Positions 8,681 through 16,500 of a stretch of DNA of 64,000 bases are shown one piece after another; the stretch's first letter is position 1, and each line of letters starts with the position of its first letter. Under the pieces are notes generated by a model. The model was not told where the DNA came from. It did no database searches and saw only the letters and a list, made by a program, of their open reading frames with translations. Source of the stretch: Neobacillus cucumis (lineage in GTDB: Bacteria > Bacillota > Bacilli > Bacillales_B > DSM-18226); contig NZ_JAEHGC010000001.1 in assembly GCF_016107705.1 (NCBI RefSeq), positions 434,001 to 498,000 on the forward strand. Reading direction: 5' to 3'. Position numbers and translations under genes: made by a program.

Positions 8681-9649
8681 TTATTTGTTTTCTTTTTCCA
8701 TAATGGATTTTGCAATGAGCCCCCCGTGGAAACGTCCATTTTCAATAAATATTTCATTTGCATTGTTACCCGCAGCAATGACTCCAGCGATAAAAATCCC
8801 GCTTATGTTTGTTTCCATCGTATCTGGATTATAGCAAGGCCTCCCAGATTCCCTATCAATATCAATCCCCATCGTTTTTAGAAAATGATGGTCCGGATGG
8901 TAACCGGTCATAGCAAAAACAAAATCATTGTCTATTGTATGCTCTACCCCATCCTTTACATAGATCACTTGCTTTTCAGTAATTTCTTTTACATGTGCCC
9001 TAAATTCCATCGAAATCATTTCATTACGAACCAATGCTTCGAATTCAGGAAGGATCCAAGGTTTAATACTTGGAGAATATTCATTCCCTCGGTATAAAAC
9101 TGTAACTCTTGCCCCGGCTTTTTCAAGTTCGATCGCAGCGTCCACACTGGAATTTTTACCACCGATTACACAAACTTCTTTATCAAAATAGGGATGTGCT
9201 TCTTTAAAATAATGAAAAACCTTTGAAAGATCTTCACCAGGCACATTCATATAGTTGGGGTGATCGTAATACCCCGTTGCAATGATTACGTATGGAGCCT
9301 GGTAGGTGCGTTTATCCGTCTTGACGATAAACCTTTCTCCCTGTTTCATGACATTCGCTACTTTTTCGTATGCATGAACACGTAACTTTTTTCTTTTTAC
9401 AACCTCCCGATAATAAACCAATGCCTGATTACGGCGCGGCTTATAATTTTCTGTTAAAAAAGGAACCTCACCAATTTCTAATTTCTCACTTGTACTAAAA
9501 AAAGTCTGATGTGTTGGATAATGATAAATCGCATTTACAACATTCCCCTTTTCAATTACAAGTGGATTTTTTCCTATTTCTTTTAATGAGATGGCTGCAG
9601 CCAGGCCGCATGGACCGCCTCCGACAATGATTATATCTTCATTTTGCAT
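8681..9649 (-). CDS. ypdA: YpdA-type FAD oxidoreductase (bacillithiol disulfide reductase)
   Basis: YpdA reduces oxidised bacillithiol with NADPH and so maintains thiol redox balance in Firmicutes. The 322-residue flavoprotein shows an FAD site IIVGGGPCGLAAA at residues 6-18, an NADPH-type site CVIGGKNSSVDAA near 160-172 and a second FAD contact FIAGVIAAG near 288. The cysteine in GGGPCG is the residue characteristic of this family. A palindromic repeat and the gudB terminator lie just upstream. Confidence 0.9.
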   Translation of the reverse strand: MQNEDIIIVGGGPCGLAAAISLKEIGKNPLVIEKGNVVNAIYHYPTHQTFFSTSEKLEIGEVPFLTENYKPRRNQALVYYREVVKRKKLRVHAYEKVANVMKQGERFIVKTDKRTYQAPYVIIATGYYDHPNYMNVPGEDLSKVFHYFKEAHPYFDKEVCVIGGKNSSVDAAIELEKAGARVTVLYRGNEYSPSIKPWILPEFEALVRNEMISMEFRAHVKEITEKQVIYVKDGVEHTIDNDFVFAMTGYHPDHHFLKTMGIDIDRESGRPCYNPDTMETNISGIFIAGVIAAGNNANEIFIENGRFHGGLIAKSIMEKENK

Positions 9650-9670
9650 AATGAATGCACTCCTTAACGA

Positions 9671-9802
9671 GAAAAGCGGAAGCGCCTTGCCCAGGGGCGA
9701 CGAGCATAAGTCGAGCCGGCGAGAAGGTTGCTTTTTAACCTTCTTGACGGATTGGCTTAGACCAAAGAACCCCTAGGCGCTGAAGCTAGACAATTCTCAA
9801 AG
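9671..9802 (+). repeat. dispersed palindromic repeat, copy 1
   Basis: The left end GAAAAGCGGAAGCGCC and right end GGCGCTGAAGCTAGACA match copies at 32435-32542 (inverted) and 48921-49079. The core differs: here it contains a hairpin with arms AGAAGGTT and AACCTTCT. The element lies in the ypdA-gudB gap and encodes nothing. Conserved ends with a variable palindromic core suggest a non-autonomous element that spread in the genome; similar ends are widespread in Bacillaceae. Confidence 0.75.
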
Positions 9803-9816
9803 TCATTTAATTTTAA

Positions 9817-9855
9817 ATAAAAAAACTCCCATCGTCTATGATAGGAGTTTTTTTA
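9817..9855 (-). terminator. terminator of gudB
   Basis: The stem AAAAACTCC / GGAGTTTTT lies 20 bases past the gudB stop, with T bases following on the minus strand. Confidence 0.75.
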
Positions 9856-9875
9856 TGATGTTTCAATGTTTAAAC

Positions 9876-11153
9876 TTAAATCCAGCCTCTGAAACGGCTT
9901 GCCTCCGCCATTTTTCTTACGCCAACCATATAGGCTGCAAGGCGCATATCGACACGACGTGTTTGTGCTGTATCATAAATACTGTTAAATGATTTTACCA
10001 TGATTTTTTCAAGCTTTTCTTCTACTTCTTCTTCAGACCAGTAGTAACCTTGGTTATTCTGTACCCACTCAAAGTAAGAAACTGTTACACCGCCGGCAGA
10101 TGCTAATACGTCAGGTACAAGCAGGATACCGCGATCTGTAAGGATTTCAGTTGCTTCAAGTGTTGTTGGACCGTTTGCTGCCTCAACAACAATCTTAGCA
10201 CGAATATCGTGAGCATTATCCTTGGTAATTTGATTTTCAATTGCAGCAGGAACAAGAATATCACATTCAAGTTCAAGCAATTCTTTATTTGAAATCGTAT
10301 TATTAAATAATTTAGTCACTGTTCCAAAGCTGTCACGGCGATCCAATAGATAGTCAATATCAAGTCCATTTGGATCGTAGAGTGCTCCATATGCATCTGA
10401 AATCCCTACTACTTTAGCACCCGCATCATGCATGAATTTTGACAAATAGCTTCCTGCATTACCAAAGCCCTGAACGACAACCCTTGCACCCTCGATTTGG
10501 ATACCTTTCTTTTTCGCAGCTTCGCGAATACAGATTGTTACGCCCTTCGCTGTAGCAGAATCACGGCCATGGGATCCTCCTAGAACAAGTGGCTTTCCTG
10601 TAATAAAGCCAGGTGAGTTAAATTCATCAATTCGGCTATATTCATCCATCATCCAAGCCATAATTTGCGAATTCGTAAATACGTCTGGAGCTGGAATATC
10701 TTTTGTAGGTCCAACGATTTGACTGATTGCACGCACGTAGCCACGGCTTAATCTTTCAAGCTCTCTAAAAGACATATCGCGTGGGTCACAGACGATTCCG
10801 CCTTTACCGCCGCCATATGGAAGGTCAACAATACCGCATTTCAAACTCATCCAAATCGAAAGGGCTTTCACTTCTGTCTCTGTCACACCAGGATGGAAAC
10901 GAATACCGCCCTTTGTAGGACCAACAGCATCATTATGCTGGGCACGATGGCCAGTAAATATTTTTATTGAACCGTCATCCATACGAATTGGAATTTTCAC
11001 TGTCATCATGCGTAACGGTTCTTTTAATAGTTCATATACCTCTTCAGGATAACCTAGTTTTTCAAGGGCTTTGTGAATAACGGTTTGTGTAGATTTTAAC
11101 ACATTATTCGTTTCCTCTTGATTAGTCTTTTCAGTACCATTTTCGGCTACCAT
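9876..11153 (-). CDS. gudB: NAD-specific glutamate dehydrogenase
   Basis: Deaminates glutamate to 2-oxoglutarate and ammonium, linking amino-acid use to the TCA cycle. The start at 11153 has AGGAGG 7 bases upstream and gives 425 residues; an in-frame start 18 codons earlier has none. The catalytic lysine region PYGGGKGG and the Rossmann motif GFGNAGSY are intact. Laboratory B. subtilis GudB is cryptic because of a repeated three-residue VKA insertion; only one VKA is present in ETEVKALSIW here, so the enzyme should be active. The neighbours ypdA and mecB/ypbH identify it as gudB rather than rocG. A cre-like site lies upstream. Confidence 0.93.
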   Translation of the reverse strand: MVAENGTEKTNQEETNNVLKSTQTVIHKALEKLGYPEEVYELLKEPLRMMTVKIPIRMDDGSIKIFTGHRAQHNDAVGPTKGGIRFHPGVTETEVKALSIWMSLKCGIVDLPYGGGKGGIVCDPRDMSFRELERLSRGYVRAISQIVGPTKDIPAPDVFTNSQIMAWMMDEYSRIDEFNSPGFITGKPLVLGGSHGRDSATAKGVTICIREAAKKKGIQIEGARVVVQGFGNAGSYLSKFMHDAGAKVVGISDAYGALYDPNGLDIDYLLDRRDSFGTVTKLFNNTISNKELLELECDILVPAAIENQITKDNAHDIRAKIVVEAANGPTTLEATEILTDRGILLVPDVLASAGGVTVSYFEWVQNNQGYYWSEEEVEEKLEKIMVKSFNSIYDTAQTRRVDMRLAAYMVGVRKMAEASRFRGWI

Positions 11154-11206
11154 TTGTAAACCTCCTAAGAAATCTCTTTTACGAATGTTGTCCGCTTTCA
11201 GACACA

Positions 11207-11234
11207 AGTATACACTACTAAATGATTAATGCAA
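11207..11234 (-). promoter_or_regulatory. sigma-A promoter of gudB
   Basis: On the minus strand TTGCAT (11229-11234) and TATACT (11207-11212) are 16 bases apart, 54 bases before the gudB start codon. The -10 box is near consensus. Confidence 0.55.
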
Positions 11235-11274
11235 GAAGAAAAATATACTTTTCCTCTTTCTCAAAAGAATTTTT

Positions 11275-11288
11275 TGTAAACGCTGCCA
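11275..11288 (+). promoter_or_regulatory. candidate CcpA (cre) site upstream of gudB
   Basis: TGTAAACGCTGCCA matches the cre consensus TGWAARCGYTWNCW at 13 of 14 positions. It lies about 40 bases upstream of the predicted gudB -35 box, where CcpA could modulate expression according to sugar supply. Confidence 0.5.
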
Positions 11289-11348
11289 CTTTTATGTATT
11301 AGGGATTTTTTGGAATCTGAATATCCAATTCACAATTTGGGCAGAAAG

Positions 11349-11420
11349 AAGCGGTGGCCCCCCTCCTAAACAGGCTAAAAACCTATTTAAAAAAATGGAG
11401 GATGGTTTCCACCGCTTTTT
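11349..11420. terminator. compound hairpin at the 3' end of mecB
   Basis: Outer arms AAGCGGTGG (11349-11357) and CCACCGCTT (11409-11417) enclose a second pair CCTCC / GGAGG, with an A-rich centre. On the minus strand CTTCTTTC follows. The right arm overlaps the last codons of mecB. It is probably the mecB terminator, though the nested form is unusual. Confidence 0.5.
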
Positions 11421-11964
11421 TTTCAATTATTTTTTTGCCGTATTCCTCAAGCATATATGGACTAAGTATAGAAGGCTCTCCATATTCAGATAGCAGAGAT
11501 GCTGCTCGTTCATTTGTTATCGCATCCAATTTGTTGATAAGTAAATAATAATGGTCATTCATCGAAAACAATGTACCAGCCAAAATATTAATTAAACTAA
11601 GCCTTTTCGAAAGATTTATGATATCTTCAAAACTTGCAAACTCATACAAAAGATCTTCAGATCCTTCAACCCTAACTTGCATTTCAATAAAGCCATCGAA
11701 TAATGCTTCCTCATCTTCAGCCGTTTCATCGACGGTAATAATCATAATCATTCCCTGAGCCTGTAAAGAAAAAATTTCCACTGCAACTGAACCCTGTATC
11801 TCTACATCAAATTCCTCACTTGCCTCTTCCAGCATATCATGAAAGAGCTGATGCCATTTTATCGAGTCCTTCCAAATATCCTCCTTGGAAAGGCCTCTTT
11901 CAAATAAATCATCAGAGGTTAAGAAAATTTTAATTTTATTGGCTGTTAAGCGTTCTAAGCGCAT
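11383..11964 (-). CDS. mecB: MecA-type adaptor protein MecB (YpbH)
   Basis: MecA/YpbH adaptors deliver substrates to the ClpCP protease; MecA controls competence by targeting ComK, and YpbH is its paralogue. The 193-residue protein begins MRLERLTANKIKIFLTSDDL, the typical substrate-binding N-domain. An acidic linker and a C-terminal ClpC-binding domain follow. It sits upstream of gudB on the same strand, which is the position of ypbH in B. subtilis, so MecB is preferred over MecA. Confidence 0.88.
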   Translation of the reverse strand: MRLERLTANKIKIFLTSDDLFERGLSKEDIWKDSIKWHQLFHDMLEEASEEFDVEIQGSVAVEIFSLQAQGMIMIITVDETAEDEEALFDGFIEMQVRVEGSEDLLYEFASFEDIINLSKRLSLINILAGTLFSMNDHYYLLINKLDAITNERAASLLSEYGEPSILSPYMLEEYGKKIIEKKAVETILHFFK

Positions 11965-12049
11965 GCTTTTGCCCCCTGCCGTGACCTAACTCTTGTGTTT
12001 AGTGTATGTCATCGCCGTTTAATGGTGAATTGTCTACCTCACCAATCGC

Positions 12050-12823
12050 TTAGATTCCTTTTTTCAGTGTAATTAAATGGCTTTCTGCAGGTGCCCCTAG
12101 CCTTAATGGAACAGTTGTTGTCCCGTAACCGTTACTGATCAGGAGCGTGGTATTCTCTAACCTTTTCAATTGCCCTTTTTTGAATGGACTATATCCAAGA
12201 ATATGAATTTGCCCACCATGGGTGTGTCCGCTTAAAACCAGTCTAATTTCATGTTGGTCTTTAATTTTATCCGTTATATTTGGATAATGACTGGCAAGAA
12301 TTTTAAAGCTATTTGGATCCGCATCCATAAGTGCAAAATCCAGCCGGTCACGATCTTGACTTAAATCATCAACACCTAATAAACATAATTTATCTCCTTC
12401 TCCTGATTCAAAAGTTACAGCTGTATTATCGAGAACCTTAACCCCTAAGTCCAAGAAGAGCGCATCTAACTCATGATAATCCACTTCATAATCATTATTT
12501 CCCCAAACAAAATAAACTGGTCCAAGGCTTTTTAATTTTTTCAGATTTTCCTTTACTTTTGAAAAAGGTACACCTTTTTCTGTTAAATCCCCTCCGATAA
12601 TGACAATATCGGTTCTACCTTTTACTGCATGAATAATTTTGTCCGAAATACTGCGCCGGTGTATATCGGAGATAAAGAATAAAGAAACCTTACCAAATGA
12701 TTTTGGAAAATCACTGAATTCAATTTCCTCTTCCCTTACTTGATTTAGAAATGCTTCTCTGAACATATATAACAAAAGGCAAATTCCTACTAACAAAACA
12801 ATAATAATTATAACCATTTTCAA
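12050..12823 (-). CDS. ypbG: membrane-anchored metallophosphoesterase YpbG
   Basis: This is a calcineurin-like phosphoesterase of unknown substrate. One N-terminal membrane helix (about residues 2-20) is followed by the metal-binding motifs SDIHRR, GGDLTEKG, GNNDYE and SGHTHGG in the standard order. At 257 residues it matches YpbG, which occupies this position in B. subtilis. The next two genes leftward in B. subtilis gene order, ypbF and ypbE, are displaced here by about 2.3 kb of other genes. Confidence 0.85.
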   Translation of the reverse strand: MKMVIIIIVLLVGICLLLYMFREAFLNQVREEEIEFSDFPKSFGKVSLFFISDIHRRSISDKIIHAVKGRTDIVIIGGDLTEKGVPFSKVKENLKKLKSLGPVYFVWGNNDYEVDYHELDALFLDLGVKVLDNTAVTFESGEGDKLCLLGVDDLSQDRDRLDFALMDADPNSFKILASHYPNITDKIKDQHEIRLVLSGHTHGGQIHILGYSPFKKGQLKRLENTTLLISNGYGTTTVPLRLGAPAESHLITLKKGI

Positions 12824-12842
12824 AGCTTCCCCTTTACACGTT

Positions 12843-13193
12843 CTAACGTTCTACGGAAATCATACCATAAAGAAAACTTAAACTAAAAAAGAGAAGGGTC
12901 AGCTCAGGTCCTATATAAAAAAGCACAGAAAAGATTAGCAGTAAGCCTTTTAATGCAACAAGTACTTCCCATCCCCTGCGTTTTTGCTCTTGAAGCTGTT
13001 TTTTCTTCAATATGGTCTCACGTATGTATCGAGCATTCACAACGAGCCCAATAAAAAATGCAATCGATCCCGCAAAAAATTCTAATGGCTTAACGATAAA
13101 TCGAATAAGGAAATCAGTTAAAATAAAGGGGTGGTTTATTGGAAACCATTTATTTATAAGGTATCCACAAAAAAAACTATGCAAAGCTTCCAA
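12843..13193 (-). CDS. small membrane protein of unknown function
   Basis: I do not recognise this 116-residue protein. It has hydrophobic segments at about residues 36-52 and 86-112, separated by a basic stretch (KKKQLQEQKRRGWE) that suggests a cytoplasmic loop. The only in-frame start is TTG at 13193, and the nearest GGGAGGG is about 20 bases away inside the upstream terminator, so the true start is uncertain. It overlaps nothing, lies 19 bases before ypbG on the same strand and may be read with it. It is not in this position in B. subtilis. Confidence 0.6.
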   Translation of the reverse strand: MEALHSFFCGYLINKWFPINHPFILTDFLIRFIVKPLEFFAGSIAFFIGLVVNARYIRETILKKKQLQEQKRRGWEVLVALKGLLLIFSVLFYIGPELTLLFFSLSFLYGMISVER

Positions 13194-13205
13194 ATATTCG
13201 CTGCC

Positions 13206-13240
13206 AAAAAAATCCCTCCCATACCAATGTATGAGAGGGA
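13206..13240 (-). terminator. terminator of the CBS/ACT gene
   Basis: An 11-base stem with one mismatch (TCCCTCTCATA / TATGGGAGGGA on the minus strand) is followed by seven T bases, 25 bases beyond the stop of the CBS gene. Confidence 0.8.
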
Positions 13241-13264
13241 AATAATTTCTTTACTAAGACCATA

Positions 13265-13909
13265 TTATTCATCTTCTTGAATATTTAAAATTCTAAACCC
13301 ATGCTCTTCCAGTTTCTTTGTAAACTTATCTATATTATCCTTCTTTTCAACCTTCATTACTATTCTGCGAACAAGTTTATCGGTTTCATCAAATGTAACG
13401 AGAGAGATAATGTGCTCGTGGAAATGATGGGCAATTTCTGAAAGGCGGGCGATTCGGCCCTCCGTTTCGACCGATGTAAAAGCAATTCGGACACCTGGGC
13501 GTTGTACGCCAAATGCACTTTCAAATGCACTTAACACATCTGAACGTGTGACAACACCAAGAAAGTTACCACTTGAATCTACAACGGCCAGTAGTGGAAA
13601 ATCTTTAAGTTCCAGAAGTGTCTTTTCAAATACTTCTCCACCTTCCAAGAAATCATCTTGGTGTGTTGCAACTTCATTTACCGTCGTGGTAGATAGATAG
13701 TCATCACGCTGTTGATTGGATTTAAAAAAGTTTTCGTATATCCCATAGCGAGTGACAACACCTACATACTTTGCTCCATTGAGTACCGGTAAACCATCAA
13801 TTTGCTGTTCTTCTAATTGCGTCAATGCTTGTTTCAATGTTTGATTATGTTGAACCGTAAAACACTCGTGTTTAGGTATCATCATATTTTTTACGAACAA
13901 TTCCATCAC
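13265..13909 (-). CDS. CBS-pair and ACT domain protein (AcuB-like)
   Basis: This 214-residue protein has two CBS domains (about residues 7-60 and 78-130), with the recurrent pattern LPVLNGAKYVGVVTR and LLAVVDSSGNFLGVVTR, then an ACT-like domain (about 140-210). The architecture and length resemble AcuB, an acetoin-utilisation protein of unclear mechanism, but the acuA and acuC genes are not here. CBS pairs usually bind adenine nucleotides, so a regulatory sensor role is likely but unproven. It is transcribed away from the adjacent cotJ operon. Confidence 0.75.
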   Translation of the reverse strand: MMELFVKNMMIPKHECFTVQHNQTLKQALTQLEEQQIDGLPVLNGAKYVGVVTRYGIYENFFKSNQQRDDYLSTTTVNEVATHQDDFLEGGEVFEKTLLELKDFPLLAVVDSSGNFLGVVTRSDVLSAFESAFGVQRPGVRIAFTSVETEGRIARLSEIAHHFHEHIISLVTFDETDKLVRRIVMKVEKKDNIDKFTKKLEEHGFRILNIQEDE

Positions 13910-13988
13910 CTCGAGACTTTTAATCCTACATCATTATTATAGTTCAACAATCCCGTCCAAAACCCTACTTTGTTGTTAAAGTTTAGTG

Positions 13989-14016
13989 TCATGTTTCCCA
14001 ATTAAAATCATATATT
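13989..14016 (+). promoter_or_regulatory. sigma-E-like promoter of cotJABC
   Basis: A -35-like TCATGTTT (13989-13996) and -10-like CATATATT (14009-14016) are 12 bases apart, upstream of cotJA. Mother-cell sigma-E drives cotJ in B. subtilis. The match is partial and the spacing short. Confidence 0.4.
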
Positions 14017-14047
14017 TATCTATGATGTTAAAACAAGGAGGTTTAAT

Positions 14048-14278
14048 ATGAATACTCATAACAAAACCTATCATCCTTATGCAAGCCCGTTTGACCCTTG
14101 TAAGCCGATTACAGTCAAAACTTATTCGACCCCGCCCCATTTATATATGGGATTTCAACCGCAAAATTTACCACAATTTTCACCCATGGAGGCGCTTAGG
14201 GCAGGGACATTATGGAAAGATTTTTATGATCCATACTATAACGCTTATGAAATATCTAAAGGAGGCTTGCCTTCATGA
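14048..14278 (+). CDS. cotJA: spore coat protein CotJA
   Basis: CotJA is a small proline- and tyrosine-rich inner-coat component that requires CotJC for assembly. The 76-residue protein carries the family features: several PF/PP/PQ-rich blocks and a C-terminal [14 protein letters not shown] segment. AAGGAG stands 7 bases before the ATG. The stop overlaps the start of cotJB by 4 bases, indicating translational coupling. Confidence 0.93.
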   Translation: MNTHNKTYHPYASPFDPCKPITVKTYSTPPHLYMGFQPQNLPQFSPMEALRAGTLWKDFYDPYYNAYEISKGGLPS

Positions 14279-14535
14279 AACAGGTCCCTCCTGAATACTA
14301 TCAATTGATGGAGCAGCTGCAAGCAGTGGATTTTGTTTTAGTAGAACTCACACTTTACCTTGATACACATAATGACGATCTTGATGCCATTAACCAATTT
14401 AATCACTATGCAAAGGAAAGGAAGCGTTTGAAAAAAGCCTTCGAAAGCCAGTTTGGCCCACTATTGCAATTTGGCAACAGCTACTCCGGTCACCCCTGGA
14501 ATTGGGATGATACACCTTGGCCATGGCAGGTTTAG
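14275..14535 (+). CDS. cotJB: spore coat protein CotJB
   Basis: The 86-residue protein is the second product of the cotJ operon and part of the spore coat complex. It contains the helical [24 protein letters not shown] segment typical of CotJB and a tryptophan-rich end ([12 protein letters not shown]). It starts inside the last codons of cotJA (ATGA overlap) and is followed by cotJC after 22 bases. Confidence 0.93.
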   Translation: MKQVPPEYYQLMEQLQAVDFVLVELTLYLDTHNDDLDAINQFNHYAKERKRLKKAFESQFGPLLQFGNSYSGHPWNWDDTPWPWQV

Positions 14536-14557
14536 AACATAAAGAGAGGGTGATTAC

Positions 14558-15127
14558 ATGTGGATTTATGAGAAAAAATTGCAATACCCCGTAAAAGTAA
14601 GTACCTGTAATCCAACATTAGCAAAGTACTTAATTGAACAATACGGAGGCGCCGATGGGGAATTAGCTGCTGCCTTAAGATACTTAAATCAACGGTATAC
14701 CATTCCTGATAAAGTAATTGGCCTCTTAACAGATATTGGAACAGAGGAATTTGCCCATCTCGAAATGATTGCCACAATGGTGTATAAATTAACAAAAGAC
14801 GCTACACCTGAACAATTAAAAGCAGCGGGGCTCGGTGGTCATTATGCTGATCACGACGGGGCATTATTCTACCATAATGCTGCAGGTATACCTTTTACCA
14901 CTCAATATATCCAAGCAAAAGGAGATCCAATTGCTGATTTGTATGAAGACATTGCTGCAGAAGAAAAAGCCCGGGCTACCTATCAATGGTTAATTAATTT
15001 AAGTGATGACCCGGATATTAACGACAGTCTTCGTTTTCTGCGTGAACGGGAAATTGTACACTCCCAACGTTTCCGAGAAGCAGTAGAAATCCTTAAAGAA
15101 GAACGTGACCGTAAGAAGATTTTCTAA
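14558..15127 (+). CDS. cotJC: spore coat protein CotJC, manganese-catalase family
   Basis: CotJC is a coat protein related to non-haem manganese catalases. The 189-residue protein contains the dinuclear-metal helices: EQYGGADGELAAALRYLNQRY near residue 27, GTEEFAHLEMIATM near 66 and EEKARATYQWL near 134 with IVHSQRF near 164. It may remove peroxide at the spore surface or serve a structural role. It is the last gene of cotJABC and ends in a terminator shared with ypbF. Confidence 0.94.
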   Translation: MWIYEKKLQYPVKVSTCNPTLAKYLIEQYGGADGELAAALRYLNQRYTIPDKVIGLLTDIGTEEFAHLEMIATMVYKLTKDATPEQLKAAGLGGHYADHDGALFYHNAAGIPFTTQYIQAKGDPIADLYEDIAAEEKARATYQWLINLSDDPDINDSLRFLREREIVHSQRFREAVEILKEERDRKKIF

Positions 15128-15132
15128 TCTAG

Positions 15133-15168
15133 ATAAGAAGCAAGCCTATTGGCTGCTTCTTATTTTTT
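15133..15168 (+). terminator. terminator of cotJABC
   Basis: The stem AAGAAGCAAGCC / GGCTGCTTCTT (one bulged base) is followed by ATTTTTTC. The convergent ypbF stop falls inside the right arm. Confidence 0.75.
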
Positions 15169-15615
15169 CGCATGATAGAGATTAATGTCATAGGTTTTTT
15201 TTATGATTTCAAAATCAACATGGCGATTTTTCCATTGTTCTTCCTTTTTCCATAAATCCTTACTTCTGTCTACAATTTCACATCGTAAATCATGATATTC
15301 TTTTTCGAACTTGTCTTTTTTTTGCTTTAATACATTCATCCACCCATACATTAAGATGGTCATGGCTAATAATATTAAATTTTTTAAATCGCTGACTGAA
15401 ACAGAAAACATGGCAAAAAAGGAATAAGAATATTGTTTTCCTATCGTAATATAGAAGTAATACAGATATATAAATGACACGACAAGGGTTGCCATGATCC
15501 AGTAATTATGCAGTTTTTTTGAATCGTCAAACTTTTTCTTTCTTTTTCGGACATTTTCAAGAATTTGTTTCGTGGTTTCATCAGTATATTGTAATTTAAG
15601 GATTGGAGTATCCAA
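15160..15615 (-). CDS. ypbF: YpbF-like membrane protein (DUF2663 type)
   Basis: The 151-residue protein has a charged N-terminus, two membrane helices (about residues 42-58 and 76-92) and a long basic C-terminal helix. It matches YpbF in length and topology, and its place just upstream of ypbE in the downstream direction of the cluster is the same as in B. subtilis, except that ypbG is separated from it by the cotJ insertion. The function is unknown. The assignment rests mainly on context. Confidence 0.7.
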   Translation of the reverse strand: MDTPILKLQYTDETTKQILENVRKRKKKFDDSKKLHNYWIMATLVVSFIYLYYFYITIGKQYSYSFFAMFSVSVSDLKNLILLAMTILMYGWMNVLKQKKDKFEKEYHDLRCEIVDRSKDLWKKEEQWKNRHVDFEIIKKTYDINLYHAKK

Positions 15616-15754
15616 TTCATCCCCTCCATTTCTCTTTATAACAATATGAACTTGTCCGGTAAATTATGTTTAAAATGTTAGCTCTTTAAACTTTTTGTTT
15701 TCTATTTCCGCTCCAATCAACTTTGTATTATGATCAACATTTCTAGCCAAAATG

Positions 15755-15788
15755 TTAAAAAAACCAATCAGTTTTTCTCTGATTGGTT
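15755..15788 (-). terminator. terminator of ypbE
   Basis: A 10-bp stem (AACCAATCAG / CTGATTGGTT) with a T-rich loop is followed on the minus strand by seven T bases. It overlaps the ypbE stop codon. Confidence 0.85.
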
Positions 15789-16500
15789 AGTTATTTAATG
15801 GGATTTTTAGAACTTGTCCCGTATAAATTTGATTATTCTGAAGATGATTCGCATCTCGAATGATGTTAATCCCTGACTTAGAATGATAATAGTTCATCGC
15901 AATTCTAAAGAGTGTTTCCTTTGGTTGAACGGTATGATAAACTAATTTACTTTTCTCAGCCGGAGCAGCCGTTTTAGGCTGATCGGTTTTATTTTTTTCC
16001 ATTTCATTTTGCCCAATTTGACGCTCAACTGTTGTGTTCTGTTCAGGTTTTTTGGGCTCTTCACTTTTTTCCGGCAACTGGCTGGATGCTGGTTCCGTTT
16101 TATTATCGTCACTTTTAGTGGTTGAGTCACTACTATCTTTTTTTAATTCCTGCTTTTCAGACTCGGAAATGTTCGAATCAGCCTCTTTATCTTGCTGTGA
16201 CGTTTCCAGTTTGATGGATTCATACCCTGATTGATTCCCTGAGACTTTCTCTGCTCCGTTTATCTTTTTTCCATGATAGTAAGAAATGATGCTGAAACAG
16301 GTGATTGGCAGAAGGATAAACAATAAAACCAGTAGTCGGATTATCGGATATTTTAATTTTACCTTGGTTTTCTTCGGTTTTTGACGGTGAAGCTGGCCTC
16401 TTGGAGGTAAACGTTCTCCATTTTCCGGCTTTTCATTTATTTTTTCAATTCGGCGTTTTAATCGCTCAGCCTGATCTCGATATGGTTCCTCTGGATTCAT
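15787..16500 (-). CDS. ypbE: LysM-domain membrane protein YpbE
   Basis: The 237-residue protein has a basic cytoplasmic N-terminus, one membrane helix (about residues 50-68), a long Ser/Lys/Glu/Gln-rich extracellular linker and a C-terminal LysM domain (about 190-235, YHTVQPKETLFRIAMNYY) that should bind peptidoglycan. The ATG at 16500 is preceded by AAGGGGA with suitable spacing; an upstream in-frame ATG overlaps that site. The start overlaps the ypbD stop by 4 bases, so the two are translationally coupled. No enzymatic domain is seen. Confidence 0.85.
   Translation of the reverse strand: MNPEEPYRDQAERLKRRIEKINEKPENGERLPPRGQLHRQKPKKTKVKLKYPIIRLLVLLFILLPITCFSIISYYHGKKINGAEKVSGNQSGYESIKLETSQQDKEADSNISESEKQELKKDSSDSTTKSDDNKTEPASSQLPEKSEEPKKPEQNTTVERQIGQNEMEKNKTDQPKTAAPAEKSKLVYHTVQPKETLFRIAMNYYHSKSGINIIRDANHLQNNQIYTGQVLKIPLNN

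Noticed and set aside
9876..11153. Cryptic (inactive) GudB as in laboratory B. subtilis
   Set aside because: The inactivating three-residue duplication is absent: only one VKA is present in the relevant segment.
15160..15615. Treating the 12843-13193 membrane gene as YpbF
   Set aside because: The 151-residue protein at 15160 has the two-helix plus basic coiled tail layout and sits directly before ypbE, so it is the better YpbF; the 12843 gene is left unnamed.
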